Positions 8,240-18,004 are shown, counted from the first letter of the stretch. The stretch: 35,443 bases of DNA from Cytophagales bacterium (GCA_030448185.1 JAUJNL010000026.1:1-35443); one strand, 5' to 3'. Program-made: numbers and translations. Notes: generated by a model from the sequence alone, not told the origin.

Positions 8240-11200
8240 ATGAAAAAATCAATACGTATGAGCATGTTGTTCGTGTTCGCTTTTGCCTGGGCAAGCATTT
8301 ATCATAAATGCAAGGCCCAGATTGTCACCTTGGACACTGATGCAGGCAGTGTGCTTTTGTCTTCTTCGCAGCAAGCGCAATATAAGTCTTTGCAAACCGT
8401 GCTCACTGAACTGCAAACCCAGTATGAAGTATACCTGAACTACGAACTAGAAGCCGTAAAAGACAAATTGGTGGATACTGATCTGCTGCGCAACCACAAT
8501 AGGACTAACCTGGAAACGGCCCTTCAGCTATTGCTGAAGCCTCACCAGTTAACATTTGAAAAAATCAAAAACAACTACTACGTAATTTACACTATCGGAA
8601 ACAGGAAAGCTACTCACAAGCTTAAAAATGAAACTTCTAGCACGGAAACAAACACAAAGCCCATCGGTTTATTGTCTGGCCTGGCACTAATGCCTCTAAC
8701 GGGCCACGCTGCTGAATTCCGGATCAGCGGCAAGGTGACAGACAACAGCGGCACAGGCCTGCCAGGTGTAAATGTATTGCTGAAAGGCACCACTACCGGT
8801 ACTACTTCCAGCCCGGATGGCAACTTTACAGTGGCTATTCCAGACGACGCAGTTGCTAATGGAACGCTGGTATTTTCATACATCGGGTATACCACCAAAG
8901 AAGTTCCCATCAATAATCAGAATACTATCAATGTTTCATTAGTGCAAGACATCAAGTCATTGGGTGAAGTGGTAGTAGTAGGCTATGGAACGCAGAAAAA
9001 AAGCGACCTTACCGGTTCAGTTGCTTCCCTGAAATCTGAAGATTTGAATCCGGGCGCCAATGCTTCCGTAGACCAGCTGATGCTGGGCCGATCAGCAGGC
9101 GTGCAGATTACCCAAACAAGTTCTGAACCCGGTGGAGGCGTTTCAGTCAGGATCAGGGGCACAAGTTCGCTTAATGCCGGCAACGAGCCTTTGTATGTCA
9201 TCGACGGTCTGCCCATCGACAATAGTGCCCCGCTATCGGCTACGGCTAACGGTACAGGAACCGGTACCAATAACAATCCCCGGAACCCCTTGAATGCCCT
9301 TAACCCCAATGATATTGAATCCATAGAAATTTTGAAAGATGCCTCTGCTACGGCTATTTATGGTTCCAGAGGGGCAAACGGGGTTATTCTTATTACCACC
9401 AAAAGAGGTGTAAAAGGAAAAGTTGGCGTTACGTATGATTTTTATACAGGAATTCAGTCCGTGCCCGGTAAACTGGAACTTTTATCACCCAGTGACTATA
9501 TCCGTGTGATGAATGAAATAGCCATAGAAGAGGGCAGGAGCCCAGAGTTTTCCCAATCTGACATAAACCAGATTGGTGCAGGTACCGACTGGCAGGACCA
9601 AATATTCCGCAACGCTCCGTTGAGCAGCCATAATCTCTCTGCTTCAGGCGGCGATGAACACACCACTTTCTTTGCCTCATTAAACTACTTTAATCAGGAA
9701 GGTCTAGTAAAAAACTCCGGCATCAAAAAATACATAGCCAGGCTGAATCTGGAAAGAAGTTTTGGCACTAAGGCTAAAATAGGCGTCAATATCAATACCA
9801 GTCTGGTAAAAGACAACAATAGTATGGATGGTGTAAATAATAATGAAAATGCAGGCCCGATCAATGCAGCTTTGCTTTATGACCCAACAGAGCCTATTTA
9901 TGATAGTGACGGAAGTTTTTCGCAATCTCCTAACTTAACAATCAATAATCCGGTTAGCCTCATTGAAGGCCTTTACAGTACTAACCAGACCAACCGGACA
10001 TTAGGAAGTATTTATTTCAGTTATAACCTCACCAAGGACCTGGTTGCCAAACTCAATTTCGGGTCTGACCGACAAATGGTCAGAAGAGATTTTTACAATT
10101 CAACGCTTACCATCAATGGCGCTTCTGCCAAAGGAATAGCTAATATTGGTACCCTGGAACGTACCAATGTGCTGCTTGAATACACCATGAACTACAACAA
10201 ACAGTTAAATGAAAGCAGTACGATCAATGTGCTGGGCGGTGTAACCTATCAGTATTTCAACAACCGCTCCTTCTCCGGCACCATCAGAAATTTTCCCTCG
10301 GATGCGCTTGCCACCAACAATCTAGGGCTGGGCGATACCAATAACGACAATCTCTTCAGTAACCAGGAAGACAACAGCTTATTGTCCTATCTGAGCAGGG
10401 TGAATTATACCTTACTGAATAAATACTTATTCACTGCCTCTCTGAGAGCTGACGGATCGTCGCGTTTTGGGGAAAATAACAAATTCGGTTATTTCCCTTC
10501 GGTAGCGCTTGGATGGCAGTTGGGAAGAGAAAATTTTATGCCTGACTTCTTCAGCGACCTGAAACTAAGAGGTAGTTGGGGCCTTACCGGTAACCAGGAT
10601 ATTGCCAATTATGCTTCCTTAACTACTTTCACGACTGGTGCCAATGTGGTGCTGAATAATGCTGTGCTGGTAGGTACCCGCCCTTCCCGTATTGCGAATC
10701 CGGATTTGAAATGGGAAACCACCGAGCAGATTAATATTGGCCTGGATGCAAGTATATGGCAAGGAAGATTAAGCGCCACCATTGATTACTTCGTCAAAAA
10801 CACGAGAGATATGCTGATTAACCTGCCTTTACCCAGGGCAACCGGTTTCGAATCTATCTTATCCAATGTCGGTAAAATGCAGAATAAAGGAGTGGAATTA
10901 CTACTTAGTTCAACCAATATTGATAAAAAACATTTTTCATGGAGTACCACAGTAAATTTTTCGGCGATCAAAAATAAAGTGAAAGACCTTGGTGAAGTAA
11001 CTGATATTATCACTGGTAATGTAGAAGCAATTGGCCCTACCACCATTATTAGAGAAGGGCAGCCTGCCTATTCTTATTATGGTTACCAGATAACAGGTAT
11101 TTTCCAGACAAACGATGACATTGCTGCTTCTGCCCAGCCTGCTTCCAAGCCCGGTTATCCGATTTTCAAAGATGTAAACGCAGACAACCGGATAACGCCT

Positions 11201-11725
11201 GCGGACCAGATCATTATCGGAAACCCGTTTCCCAATTTTACTTTTGGCATACAAAACAGCCTTATCTGGAAGAGGTTTCAGCTGGATGTATTCGTTCAGG
11301 GACAGCAAGGCGCAGATTTATTGAACATTAACGTGCTGGAGAGCATGTATCCGAATAATTTCAGGAGAAACAGAATTGCCCAACAGGCTCTTAACCGGTG
11401 GACACCTCAGAACCCTGATACCAAATGGCCATCTGGTGTGCAGCCTTCAGCCTACGGAGGCGGAAAGGTAAATACACTAGCCCTTCAGGATGCTTCCTAT
11501 ATCCGATTAAAGAATATCCAGCTGGGCTATAACCTACCCGTAGAAAAAATCAAATTTATCCAATCGGCCAGGGTATATGTTACCGGACAGAATATAGCCA
11601 CTTTTACGGATTATATCGGATTTGATCCTGAAGCCAATGCTTTTGGCAGAAGCAATGTACGCTTGGATTACAATGGATACCCGCTGGCAAGAACCTGGAT
11701 GATTGGGCTCAATGTAGGATTTTAA
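8240..11725 (+). CDS. SusC/RagA-family TonB-dependent receptor with N-terminal STN domain
   Basis: This 1161-residue outer-membrane protein imports oligosaccharides with its SusD partner. In order it shows a signal peptide (about 1-27), an STN signalling domain (about 45-125, ending LKPHQLTFEKIKNNYYVIY), a CarboxypepD-regulatory-like domain (about 155-235, ISGKVTDNSGTGLPGVNVLL) and the plug. The plug has the Bacteroidota motif EVVVVGYGTQKKSDLTGSVA and SIEILKDASATAIYGSRGAN. A long barrel follows, with the conserved LRGSWGLTGNQ near 778 and a terminal aromatic (GLNVGF). The STN domain links the receptor to the FecR upstream, implying substrate-triggered induction. It forms an operon with fecR and susD. 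Length and motifs are complete. Confidence 0.96.
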   Translation: MKKSIRMSMLFVFAFAWASIYHKCKAQIVTLDTDAGSVLLSSSQQAQYKSLQTVLTELQTQYEVYLNYELEAVKDKLVDTDLLRNHNRTNLETALQLLLKPHQLTFEKIKNNYYVIYTIGNRKATHKLKNETSSTETNTKPIGLLSGLALMPLTGHAAEFRISGKVTDNSGTGLPGVNVLLKGTTTGTTSSPDGNFTVAIPDDAVANGTLVFSYIGYTTKEVPINNQNTINVSLVQDIKSLGEVVVVGYGTQKKSDLTGSVASLKSEDLNPGANASVDQLMLGRSAGVQITQTSSEPGGGVSVRIRGTSSLNAGNEPLYVIDGLPIDNSAPLSATANGTGTGTNNNPRNPLNALNPNDIESIEILKDASATAIYGSRGANGVILITTKRGVKGKVGVTYDFYTGIQSVPGKLELLSPSDYIRVMNEIAIEEGRSPEFSQSDINQIGAGTDWQDQIFRNAPLSSHNLSASGGDEHTTFFASLNYFNQEGLVKNSGIKKYIARLNLERSFGTKAKIGVNINTSLVKDNNSMDGVNNNENAGPINAALLYDPTEPIYDSDGSFSQSPNLTINNPVSLIEGLYSTNQTNRTLGSIYFSYNLTKDLVAKLNFGSDRQMVRRDFYNSTLTINGASAKGIANIGTLERTNVLLEYTMNYNKQLNESSTINVLGGVTYQYFNNRSFSGTIRNFPSDALATNNLGLGDTNNDNLFSNQEDNSLLSYLSRVNYTLLNKYLFTASLRADGSSRFGENNKFGYFPSVALGWQLGRENFMPDFFSDLKLRGSWGLTGNQDIANYASLTTFTTGANVVLNNAVLVGTRPSRIANPDLKWETTEQINIGLDASIWQGRLSATIDYFVKNTRDMLINLPLPRATGFESILSNVGKMQNKGVELLLSSTNIDKKHFSWSTTVNFSAIKNKVKDLGEVTDIITGNVEAIGPTTIIREGQPAYSYYGYQITGIFQTNDDIAASAQPASKPGYPIFKDVNADNRITPADQIIIGNPFPNFTFGIQNSLIWKRFQLDVFVQGQQGADLLNINVLESMYPNNFRRNRIAQQALNRWTPQNPDTKWPSGVQPSAYGGGKVNTLALQDASYIRLKNIQLGYNLPVEKIKFIQSARVYVTGQNIATFTDYIGFDPEANAFGRSNVRLDYNGYPLARTWMIGLNVGF

Positions 11726-11759
11726 TATACCCTTAAATTAAATTAAGAAACCTCGAAAT

Positions 11760-11776
11760 GGCCATTACCTATGGCC
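11760..11776 (+). other. Short hairpin between susC and susD
   Basis: GGCCAT at 11760-11765 pairs with ATGGCC at 11771-11776 across a 5-base loop in the 74-bp gap. A hairpin here could set the susC/susD expression ratio or stabilise the mRNA. That role is an inference. Confidence 0.3.
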
Positions 11777-11799
11777 TTCGCAAATAAAATAAGATCCCT

Positions 11800-13206
11800 A
11801 TGAAAAAATATATGCTGAGAGCGTTTATATTATTAACCCTCTTCCCTGTAATAAGCTGTGAAGACATTCTTAAAGAGGAAGTGTATTCGGAAATGACGCC
11901 GGGTAATTTTTTAACTACCCCGGAAGGAAAACTTTCTATTTTGTATTCAGCTTACGGCAACATACAACTGCGGGGATTCTGGAGTTATTTTCTTTCAACT
12001 AACACATCAGGTGAAGCCTGGAACAGGGGCGGCAGCATCGAAAGTATTATTACGCCGCTTACCAATTTTACCTGGAACAGTAGCCTGGAATGGTTTAATA
12101 ACGCATGGAATACCCCTTATGCTGCTATAAGGGATGCAAATATTCTGCTGGATAATACCGAAAGCGGCACCAATGAATTCAATAACCAACTGATAGCAGA
12201 AGCCAAATTTATACGCGGGCTGAGTTATTATTATTTGTATGACTGGTTTGGGCCAGTTCCGATTTACGCCACTTCCAAGCTCGAAGACTTTAAACTGCCC
12301 CGTTCTTCTGATGAGGAAATGAGAGCATTTATTGAACAAGACCTTACGGAGGCAGCCGCTGGGTTGCCGCCTACGCAGCCACAGTACGGCAGGGCAACCA
12401 AAGGAAGTGCACTGGGAATACTCTGTAAATATTACTTGAATACCAAACAATGGCAGAAATGTGCCGATGTTGCCAAACAGATTATGGATATGAATAGGTA
12501 CGGCCTGGTTCCTGCCTACAAGAATGTGTTCAGCCTGGCCAATGAAGGCAATGAAGAAATGCTTTGGGTAGTTCCAGCCTCGCCTCAAGCCGGCCATAAT
12601 ATTGTAGCACTCACTTTTCCTACCGATTATCCCTTGCCACAGCCGAATCAGCAGGTTTTTGCCGCCCGCTCTTACTTCTTTGATTCCTTTGTTAATTCTT
12701 TTGCAGCCGGCGATACCAGAAAAGATTTGATCGTTACAGAATATGTAAACACAGCAGGCAAATTGATTAAATTATTGGGCAACGATCAGTCATTATCCGG
12801 AAAATATGAGTTTGATCCCAATGCCAATGGGGCAGTTCAGGGTAATGATATTCCGGTGGTCCGCTATGCCGACATATTACTGTCACGGGCCGAGGCCTTA
12901 AATGAACTCAATGGCCCTACCCAGGAAGTAATCGATTTAATTAATAGGGTTAGGACGCGGGCTCACGTTTCTTTATTGAATGCAGGCGATTTTACCAAAG
13001 AGTCTCTGCGCGACCATTTGTTGCAGGAAAGAAATTGGGAGTTTTATGCTGAGATTAAAAGCCGCCAGGATCAAATACGTCAGGGAAAGTTTATATCACT
13101 GGCGCGGGCCAGAGGAAAAAATGCGCAGCCGTTTCATGTTCTTTTTCCTATTCCTATTGTAGAAATCAATGCAAACCCGAACCTGGAACAGAATCCTGGA
13201 TATTAA
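11800..13206 (+). CDS. SusD/RagB-family surface glycan-binding lipoprotein
   Basis: The 468-residue protein begins with a signal peptide and lipobox VISC (cysteine at residue 20). It carries SusD landmarks: a tetratricopeptide-like segment EAKFIRGLSYYYLYDWFGPV (about 143-162), ATKGSALGILCKYYLNTKQW, PVVRYADILLSRAEALNELN near 350 and LINRVRTRA, ending LEQNPGY. SusD proteins sit on the SusC barrel as a lid that captures glycan. It follows susC directly and precedes two sulfatase genes, so the ligand is probably a sulfated polysaccharide or its oligosaccharides. It is somewhat shorter than many homologues (about 500-600), but both ends are normal and no frameshift is seen. Confidence 0.95.
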   Translation: MKKYMLRAFILLTLFPVISCEDILKEEVYSEMTPGNFLTTPEGKLSILYSAYGNIQLRGFWSYFLSTNTSGEAWNRGGSIESIITPLTNFTWNSSLEWFNNAWNTPYAAIRDANILLDNTESGTNEFNNQLIAEAKFIRGLSYYYLYDWFGPVPIYATSKLEDFKLPRSSDEEMRAFIEQDLTEAAAGLPPTQPQYGRATKGSALGILCKYYLNTKQWQKCADVAKQIMDMNRYGLVPAYKNVFSLANEGNEEMLWVVPASPQAGHNIVALTFPTDYPLPQPNQQVFAARSYFFDSFVNSFAAGDTRKDLIVTEYVNTAGKLIKLLGNDQSLSGKYEFDPNANGAVQGNDIPVVRYADILLSRAEALNELNGPTQEVIDLINRVRTRAHVSLLNAGDFTKESLRDHLLQERNWEFYAEIKSRQDQIRQGKFISLARARGKNAQPFHVLFPIPIVEINANPNLEQNPGY

Positions 13207-13221
13207 GTTATTGCCCCTTCA

Positions 13222-14052
13222 ATGAAAACATTTTTATTGCAAACATGTGTCGTACTAACAACTGTTTTTCTTTGTTCAGCATCCGCCATCCGTCATCCTG
13301 ATGTGGCTGCCTTGCCGAATATTCTCTTGATTCTGACGGACGATCAGGGCTATTACGATGTGTCCTATTATGGTACCAAAGATGTGCGGACTCCCTATAT
13401 TGATCAGCTGACAGGAGCAGGCATGCGGTTTGATAATTTCTATGCCAATTGTCCGGTTTGCTCTCCCACTCGGGCTGCTTTGCTTTCGGGCCGCTACCAG
13501 GATTATGTAGGCGTGCCCGGTGTAATCTGCACCCATGCAGAAGACAGCTGGGGCTATCTTGATCCGGAAGCAGTGCTGCTTCCTTCTAGGTTGAAGAAAG
13601 TGGGTGATCACACCGCACTAGTCGGCAAATGGCACCTTGGACTGAAGACACCCAATACGCCGAACGAACGTAGCTTTGACTATTTCCACGGATGGCTGGG
13701 CGATATGATGGACGACTACTGGACGCACCGTCGGCATGAAATTAATTACATGCGGCTCAATAAGCAAATCATTGACCCCAAGGGGCATGCTACCGACCTT
13801 TTTACCCGCAGGGAAGGAGGGACACAGTACGGAGGCCAGTGTATTTATGCACTCCGCCTTGGCGACTGGAAACTGCTGCAAAACAGCCCTTACCAGCCTA
13901 TAGAACTCTACAACCTGAAACAAGCCCCCCTGGAGCAGCACAACGTGATAAAAGAGCAGCCGGAAATGTATAAGAAACTACATCATCTGCTCAGGCTGCA
14001 TATCCAGGCAGGTGGCCGGGTGCCATGGCAGCAACCCGCAAGGCTGAAATAA
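13222..14052 (+). CDS. Sulfatase with a large in-frame internal deletion, probably inactive
   Basis: The 276-residue protein has a signal peptide and a normal type I sulfatase N-terminus: NILLILTDDQG with metal-binding D40/D41, signature CSPTRAALLSGR with the formylglycine cysteine at 80, and GKWHLG with K136/H138. After HATDLFT (about 195) it jumps straight to RREGGTQYGGQCIYALRLGD, which belongs to the C-terminal subdomain. About 170 residues that family members have between these points are absent, including the middle histidine/lysine motif (cf. AHSLPHVP in the next gene) and the D-N-G metal site. The reading frame survives, so the deletion is in frame. It lies 15 bp after susD and 35 bp before the intact sulfatase. 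Export is likely; catalysis is not. Confidence 0.85.
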   Translation: MKTFLLQTCVVLTTVFLCSASAIRHPDVAALPNILLILTDDQGYYDVSYYGTKDVRTPYIDQLTGAGMRFDNFYANCPVCSPTRAALLSGRYQDYVGVPGVICTHAEDSWGYLDPEAVLLPSRLKKVGDHTALVGKWHLGLKTPNTPNERSFDYFHGWLGDMMDDYWTHRRHEINYMRLNKQIIDPKGHATDLFTRREGGTQYGGQCIYALRLGDWKLLQNSPYQPIELYNLKQAPLEQHNVIKEQPEMYKKLHHLLRLHIQAGGRVPWQQPARLK

Positions 14053-14087
14053 ATAACCACCGTACTACCTTTAACTTATAAAACAAT

Positions 14088-15527
14088 ATGACACATTCTA
14101 TGCATAGTTATTACAATTTCAGACTCCTGTTACTCCTGCCGGCTGCTTTTTTTATGATAGCTGCCTTATCAGCAAATAACTTTGCTTGTGCCCAGGCTGC
14201 TTCTGCTAAACCCAATTTCATTATCATTTTTGCTGATGACCTGGGATACGGCGACTTAGGCTGTTACGGGCATCCTACTATTAAGACTCCTCATCTGGAC
14301 AAAATGGCCGCTGAAGGGCAGAAATGGACTAGCTTTTATGTAGCTGCCAATGTATGTACACCTTCCAGGGCAGCTCTGCTGACGGGGCGGCTTCCCATCA
14401 GAACCGGCATGTATAGCGATAACCGACGTGTCTTGTTCCCTGATTCCGATGGCGGCCTTGGTGCTGATGAAAAAACCATAGCTAAAGTGTTGAAAGAAAC
14501 GGGCTATAGTACAGCGGCTATTGGGAAATGGCATTTAGGCCACCTGCCGCAATATCTGCCAACAAGCCACGGTTTTGACTCCTACTATGGCATTCCCTAC
14601 AGTAATGATATGGACCGTGTCAACAATATGCAAGCCCATGAAGCTATTCTTAACCCCAAAATCGAATATTTTCAGGTGCCGTTGATGCGCAACTCAGAAA
14701 TTATCGAAAAGCCTGCTGACCAGAACACCATTACCAAAAGGTATACCCAAGAAGCGGTAAAATTTATTTCCGGCAACAAAAACAAACCGTTTTTTCTTTA
14801 TCTGGCGCATTCCCTGCCGCATGTACCCCTTTTCGTTTCCAATGATTTTAAGGGAAAAAGCAAAAGAGGGTTGTATGGCGATGTGGTGGAAGAAATAGAC
14901 TGGAGTGTGGGCCAGATTCTTACAGCACTAAAAAAGGAAGGGTTGGATAAAAATACATACGTGGTATTTACTTCAGACAACGGCCCCTGGGCTTTATTCA
15001 ATGAACATGGCGGAAGCGCCGGTACTTTGTTTGGTGCCAAAGGTACCAGTTACGAAGGTGGCGTACGTGTTCCGGCAATTTTCTGGGCACCAGGCAACAT
15101 AAAGCCTGCCGTAATAAGTGACATGGGAAGTACCCTGGACCTTTTGCCCACCCTCAGTAAAATGGCTGGCGCAAAATTATCCAACGACAAAGTTTATGAT
15201 GGATATGATCTTTCATCTGTATTGAATGACCAGAAGGCTAGCCCCAGAAATGAAATGCTTTACTACCATGGCACCCGGATTTTTGCTGCCAGAAAAGGAG
15301 ATTTTAAGCTGTATTTTTATAAAAACAACCCGATGGGTTATCCGGAAAAGATGGAAAAATTAGATACTTACCAGCTGTTTAATTTACAACATGACCCTTC
15401 AGAGCAGTATAACATCCTAGATAAACATCCGCAGGTGGTAAAAGAAATCGAGGAGATGGTAGCCAAACACGTATCTACCGTAGAACGTGCTGAGAGTAAA
15501 CTGGAAAAGCGTATTGTTAATAAATAA
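14088..15527 (+). CDS. Arylsulfatase-type sulfatase (formylglycine-dependent)
   Basis: The 479-residue exported enzyme shows all the usual sites. The metal-binding DD is at 50-51 ([14 protein letters not shown]). The signature [12 protein letters not shown] has the modifiable cysteine at 90. [19 protein letters not shown] and the metal pair D297/N298 in [17 protein letters not shown] are all present. It hydrolyses sulfate esters, presumably on the glycan imported by the SusC/SusD pair, after maturation of C90 by a formylglycine-generating or radical-SAM maturase not present in the window. The signal peptide covers about residues 12-36. A start at the second ATG (14100) is also possible. It is the last gene of the locus. 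Substrate specificity cannot be read from the sequence. Confidence 0.93.
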   Translation: MTHSMHSYYNFRLLLLLPAAFFMIAALSANNFACAQAASAKPNFIIIFADDLGYGDLGCYGHPTIKTPHLDKMAAEGQKWTSFYVAANVCTPSRAALLTGRLPIRTGMYSDNRRVLFPDSDGGLGADEKTIAKVLKETGYSTAAIGKWHLGHLPQYLPTSHGFDSYYGIPYSNDMDRVNNMQAHEAILNPKIEYFQVPLMRNSEIIEKPADQNTITKRYTQEAVKFISGNKNKPFFLYLAHSLPHVPLFVSNDFKGKSKRGLYGDVVEEIDWSVGQILTALKKEGLDKNTYVVFTSDNGPWALFNEHGGSAGTLFGAKGTSYEGGVRVPAIFWAPGNIKPAVISDMGSTLDLLPTLSKMAGAKLSNDKVYDGYDLSSVLNDQKASPRNEMLYYHGTRIFAARKGDFKLYFYKNNPMGYPEKMEKLDTYQLFNLQHDPSEQYNILDKHPQVVKEIEEMVAKHVSTVERAESKLEKRIVNK

Positions 15528-15591
15528 GATTTTTATCTCTGGTCGGGCGCGTCCCATCTATGAACATTACGTACCAAAGCGGGAACCTCCC

Positions 15592-15687
15592 CTAATAGAA
15601 CAACAGATAGAACATTACGCCGCCCGGCAGCATGATCAGCAGGTTAGTAACCAGGAAGGAGCAGCTGTGTTTGTCCAGTAGTTTCAA
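15592..15687 (-). pseudogene. Sensor histidine kinase, N-terminal stump of 31 codons
   Basis: Beginning at a TTG that overlaps the TGA of the response regulator, the frame reads LKLLDKHSCSFLVTNLLIML and PGGVMFYLLFY, then TAG at 15592-15594. This pattern (K-L-L-D-K, a T-N-L-L core, G-G-x-x-F-Y) is how Cytophagales kinases paired with OmpR-type regulators start, with their first membrane helix. The rest of the kinase is missing. The sequence to the left belongs to the end of the sulfatase locus. The stump is too short to matter functionally but marks where the kinase gene was cut. Confidence 0.6.
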
Positions 15688-16364
15688 TGATCGGTGAATT
15701 TATAGCCCACCCCGTAAATCGTTTTCAGGTAATCCTGCCCACCCTTTTCCAGCAGTTTCTTGCGCAGGTTCTTGATGTGGGTGTAGACGAAATCAAACGA
15801 GTTCAGCCCTTCGGTGTAGTCGCCCCAGAGGTGTTCGGCCAGATTGTCCTTGGGAATGACCCGGTTGCGGTTGGTGACCAGGTACACCAGCAGGTCGAAC
15901 TCCTTTTTGGTCAGTTGCAGGGGCTCTCCCTGCACGGAGGCTTCGAACATATCGGGCATAATCCTGATCTCATTGAATTCGATCAGGTTGGAGCCGTCCC
16001 GGGTGCGGCGGCGCAGGACCGATTTTACCCGGGCGTTGAGTTCCTGCAGGTGAAACGGCTTGGTCAGGTAGTCGTCGGCGCCGATGTCGAGTCCTTCCAG
16101 TTTGTCGTCCAGCGAGTGGCGGGCCGAGATGATGATGTTGCCCGTGTTGGGCTGCAACTGCTTTAACTTCTGGATGAGTTTAAGCCCGTTGCCGTCGGGC
16201 AGGCCAATGTCGATGAGGCAGCAGTCGTAGGAGTAGAGGATGATCTTCTGGTTGGCCGTGGCAAAGTCGGCTGCCCTCTCGCACAGGTATCTTTCGCGGG
16301 TGAGGTACGTGCAGACCGAGTCCAGCAGTCCCTGTTGGTCTTCTACTACCAGTATTTTCATCAC
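15684..16364 (-). CDS. OmpR/PhoB-family response regulator, orphaned
   Basis: The 226-residue protein has a receiver domain at about 1-120: acidic pocket E8/D9, phosphoacceptor D52 in IDIGLPDGNG, and TKPF. A winged-helix DNA-binding domain follows at about 130-222 (GEPLQLTKKEFDLLVYLVTN, THIKNLRKKLLEKGG, LKTIYGVGYKF). It would bind promoters when phosphorylated. Its kinase should follow directly downstream, but only a 31-codon stump remains, so phosphorylation must come from elsewhere or not occur. Targets are unknown; the nearby envelope genes (MscS channel, DUF4136 lipoprotein, barrel protein) are candidates by position only. Codon use is GC-richer than in the sulfatase locus beside it. Confidence 0.93.
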   Translation of the reverse strand: MMKILVVEDQQGLLDSVCTYLTRERYLCERAADFATANQKIILYSYDCCLIDIGLPDGNGLKLIQKLKQLQPNTGNIIISARHSLDDKLEGLDIGADDYLTKPFHLQELNARVKSVLRRRTRDGSNLIEFNEIRIMPDMFEASVQGEPLQLTKKEFDLLVYLVTNRNRVIPKDNLAEHLWGDYTEGLNSFDFVYTHIKNLRKKLLEKGGQDYLKTIYGVGYKFTDH

Positions 16365-16446
16365 ATTATCATGAATTTGAGTATACGGTTTAACCGTGTG
16401 CGGGGTTATGCAAGGTCGCTTGATTGCAACTTCGCGGGGGATGCGC

Positions 16447-16923
16447 TTACACAGACCCCACCAGTTCTTCAGCCCGGGCGGAGTGCTGTTTGATGTCGTA
16501 CGAATTACCGAGTATGATATTCCGGTAATCGGTCCAGCGCATTCCTTCGGCTTTTTCTATTCCGGCAATCTGCTCCTTAAACTGGGCCCGCTTTTTTTTC
16601 ATTTGGGCAATCATCTTCTTTCCTTCCTCCTGCTTTTGGGCGGGCAGTTTCGCAACGGCTGCTTTCAGCTCCTGCATCTGCCTGGAAAAAGCTGCGGCCT
16701 CCTGGTGCATATTTTTTCAAAATGTGCTCTTTCAACCATTTCAGCTTGGAGAGGTTGCTTCTGGCAGATAGACCCGGTCATCGAGCCGGCCCAGTGAATC
16801 GGGGTTGTTTTCCCGTTGCGTATCCGTCTCCCGCGCCCAGTCGCACGAACTAAGCGAAACTGCACACAAACCAACTATGAACAAGGAAAGTAACTTTGCC
16901 GGTATTTTGGTTATTGTTTTCAT
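16447..16923 (-). pseudogene. Lipoprotein with helical domain, two compensating frameshifts
   Basis: The first part (from 16923) reads MKTITKIPAKLLSLFIVGLC and ends its signal at lipobox LSSC, cysteine 27, followed by DDRVYLPEA. A second frame supplies LQAEMVERAHFEK, and the original frame resumes with MHQEAAAFSRQMQELKAAVA, KLPAQKQEEGKKMIAQMKKK, EGMRWTDYRNIILGNSYDIK and a stop at 16447. The joined product is a lipoprotein of about 158 residues with a charged alpha-helical, coiled-coil-like middle. I do not recognise the family. The second break fits loss of one A in an A-run near 16712. Both shifts are one base and could be sequencing errors. Confidence 0.6.
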
Positions 16924-16963
16924 TCCGGTACAGTTTTGAATTCTCCATTCCAGTACAATTGCG

Positions 16964-17893
16964 CTAGCTATTCTTTTCTTTTCCGTTTTGTCTCATATGA
17001 CTGGTGAGTTCAACCGGCAGCTTTTTCTGCGCGTCATACATTTTCAATTCTACAATGTTTGCCGGCAACCCGAATCCATTGTCGAGCAACGCATTTTTCA
17101 CTTGCTGCATGACTTTGCCTTTCAGCAGGACAACTCCCTTTTTATAGTCGTCCGTCTCGGTAAAAAAGAAAACTTTTAGGTTCACTGTATTGGTCGCCAG
17201 TTCATCCACCGCCGCATAGGGCGGGTTTTTCCGCTGCACCCCTTCAATACGGCTCACCGTGTTGCCAATGAGCTCAATTGCTTTTTCGATGTCGTCGTTG
17301 AAGTCAATGCCCACGATGAAGTCCATCCGGATCAGCCCGTTGCGGGTAAAATTGGTGACGGGCGTAGTGAGGATGATGCCGTTGGGAATGTACACATCCT
17401 TGCTATCGAATGTACGGAGGTGGGTTGTGCGCAAATCCAGCGACACCACCCGGCCCATCGTGTCCTGGATCTGTACCGTATCGTTCACGTTGAAAGGCCG
17501 GTTGAAAGCCAGAATAAGCCCGGCCAGGAAGTTTTGCGCAATGTCTTTAAAGGCAAAGCCGACCACTACGGCCGAAACCCCGGCACTGGCCAGTAAGCCA
17601 CCTGCAATGCCGCTCAGCCCCAAAGCCTGGCAGGCCAGCAGCAGCCCGATGATTACAACTATCCATTTAGAGATAATGGCAATGTACTCGGCCGTGATTT
17701 TGTCATGGGCTTTGCCCGCCAAACGGCTCCGGAGAATGCCTTTGATTTTGCCCGCCAGAAACAGCGTAATGGCCAGGATAATTGCGGCAAACACCAGATT
17801 AGGCAACAGGAACAGAAACCGTTCCCAGTAGTCGCCGAGCACCCTGCTAAAGTCTTGTACGAAGCTTTGCGTAAACGTCACTTTTTCTTCCAT
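16964..17893 (-). CDS. MscS-family small-conductance mechanosensitive channel
   Basis: The 309-residue protein has three hydrophobic helices, at about 28-48 (LLPNLVFAAIILAITLFLAG), 70-90 and 92-125. The last is the glycine/alanine-rich pore helix (GLLASAGVSAVVVGFAFKDI, AQNFLAGLILAFNRPFNVND). The beta domain carries VVSLDLRTTHLRTFDSKDVY and IPNGIILTTPVTNFTRN. MscS channels sit in the inner membrane and release solutes under hypo-osmotic stress. The size matches the compact members of the family. The gene lies between the frameshifted lipoprotein and the DUF4136 gene on the same strand, but a terminator separates it from the latter. Confidence 0.95.
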   Translation of the reverse strand: MEEKVTFTQSFVQDFSRVLGDYWERFLFLLPNLVFAAIILAITLFLAGKIKGILRSRLAGKAHDKITAEYIAIISKWIVVIIGLLLACQALGLSGIAGGLLASAGVSAVVVGFAFKDIAQNFLAGLILAFNRPFNVNDTVQIQDTMGRVVSLDLRTTHLRTFDSKDVYIPNGIILTTPVTNFTRNGLIRMDFIVGIDFNDDIEKAIELIGNTVSRIEGVQRKNPPYAAVDELATNTVNLKVFFFTETDDYKKGVVLLKGKVMQQVKNALLDNGFGLPANIVELKMYDAQKKLPVELTSHMRQNGKEKNS

Positions 17894-18004
17894 ACTGCAA
17901 AAGGGGTATTTAGTATTAGGTACTGCTCAATGCCGACTGCTTATTGTGCACTGCTACTAATAATACGATCCAACTCTGTAGCCAACCTCCTTACAACCAA
18001 GCAT

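Noticed and set aside
15487..15681. 64-codon plus-strand ORF after the sulfatase
   Set aside because: It overlaps the sulfatase end and lies opposite the kinase stump, whose frame is better supported.
16396..16797. 133-codon plus-strand ORF
   Set aside because: It is the antisense shadow of the helical lipoprotein on the minus strand.
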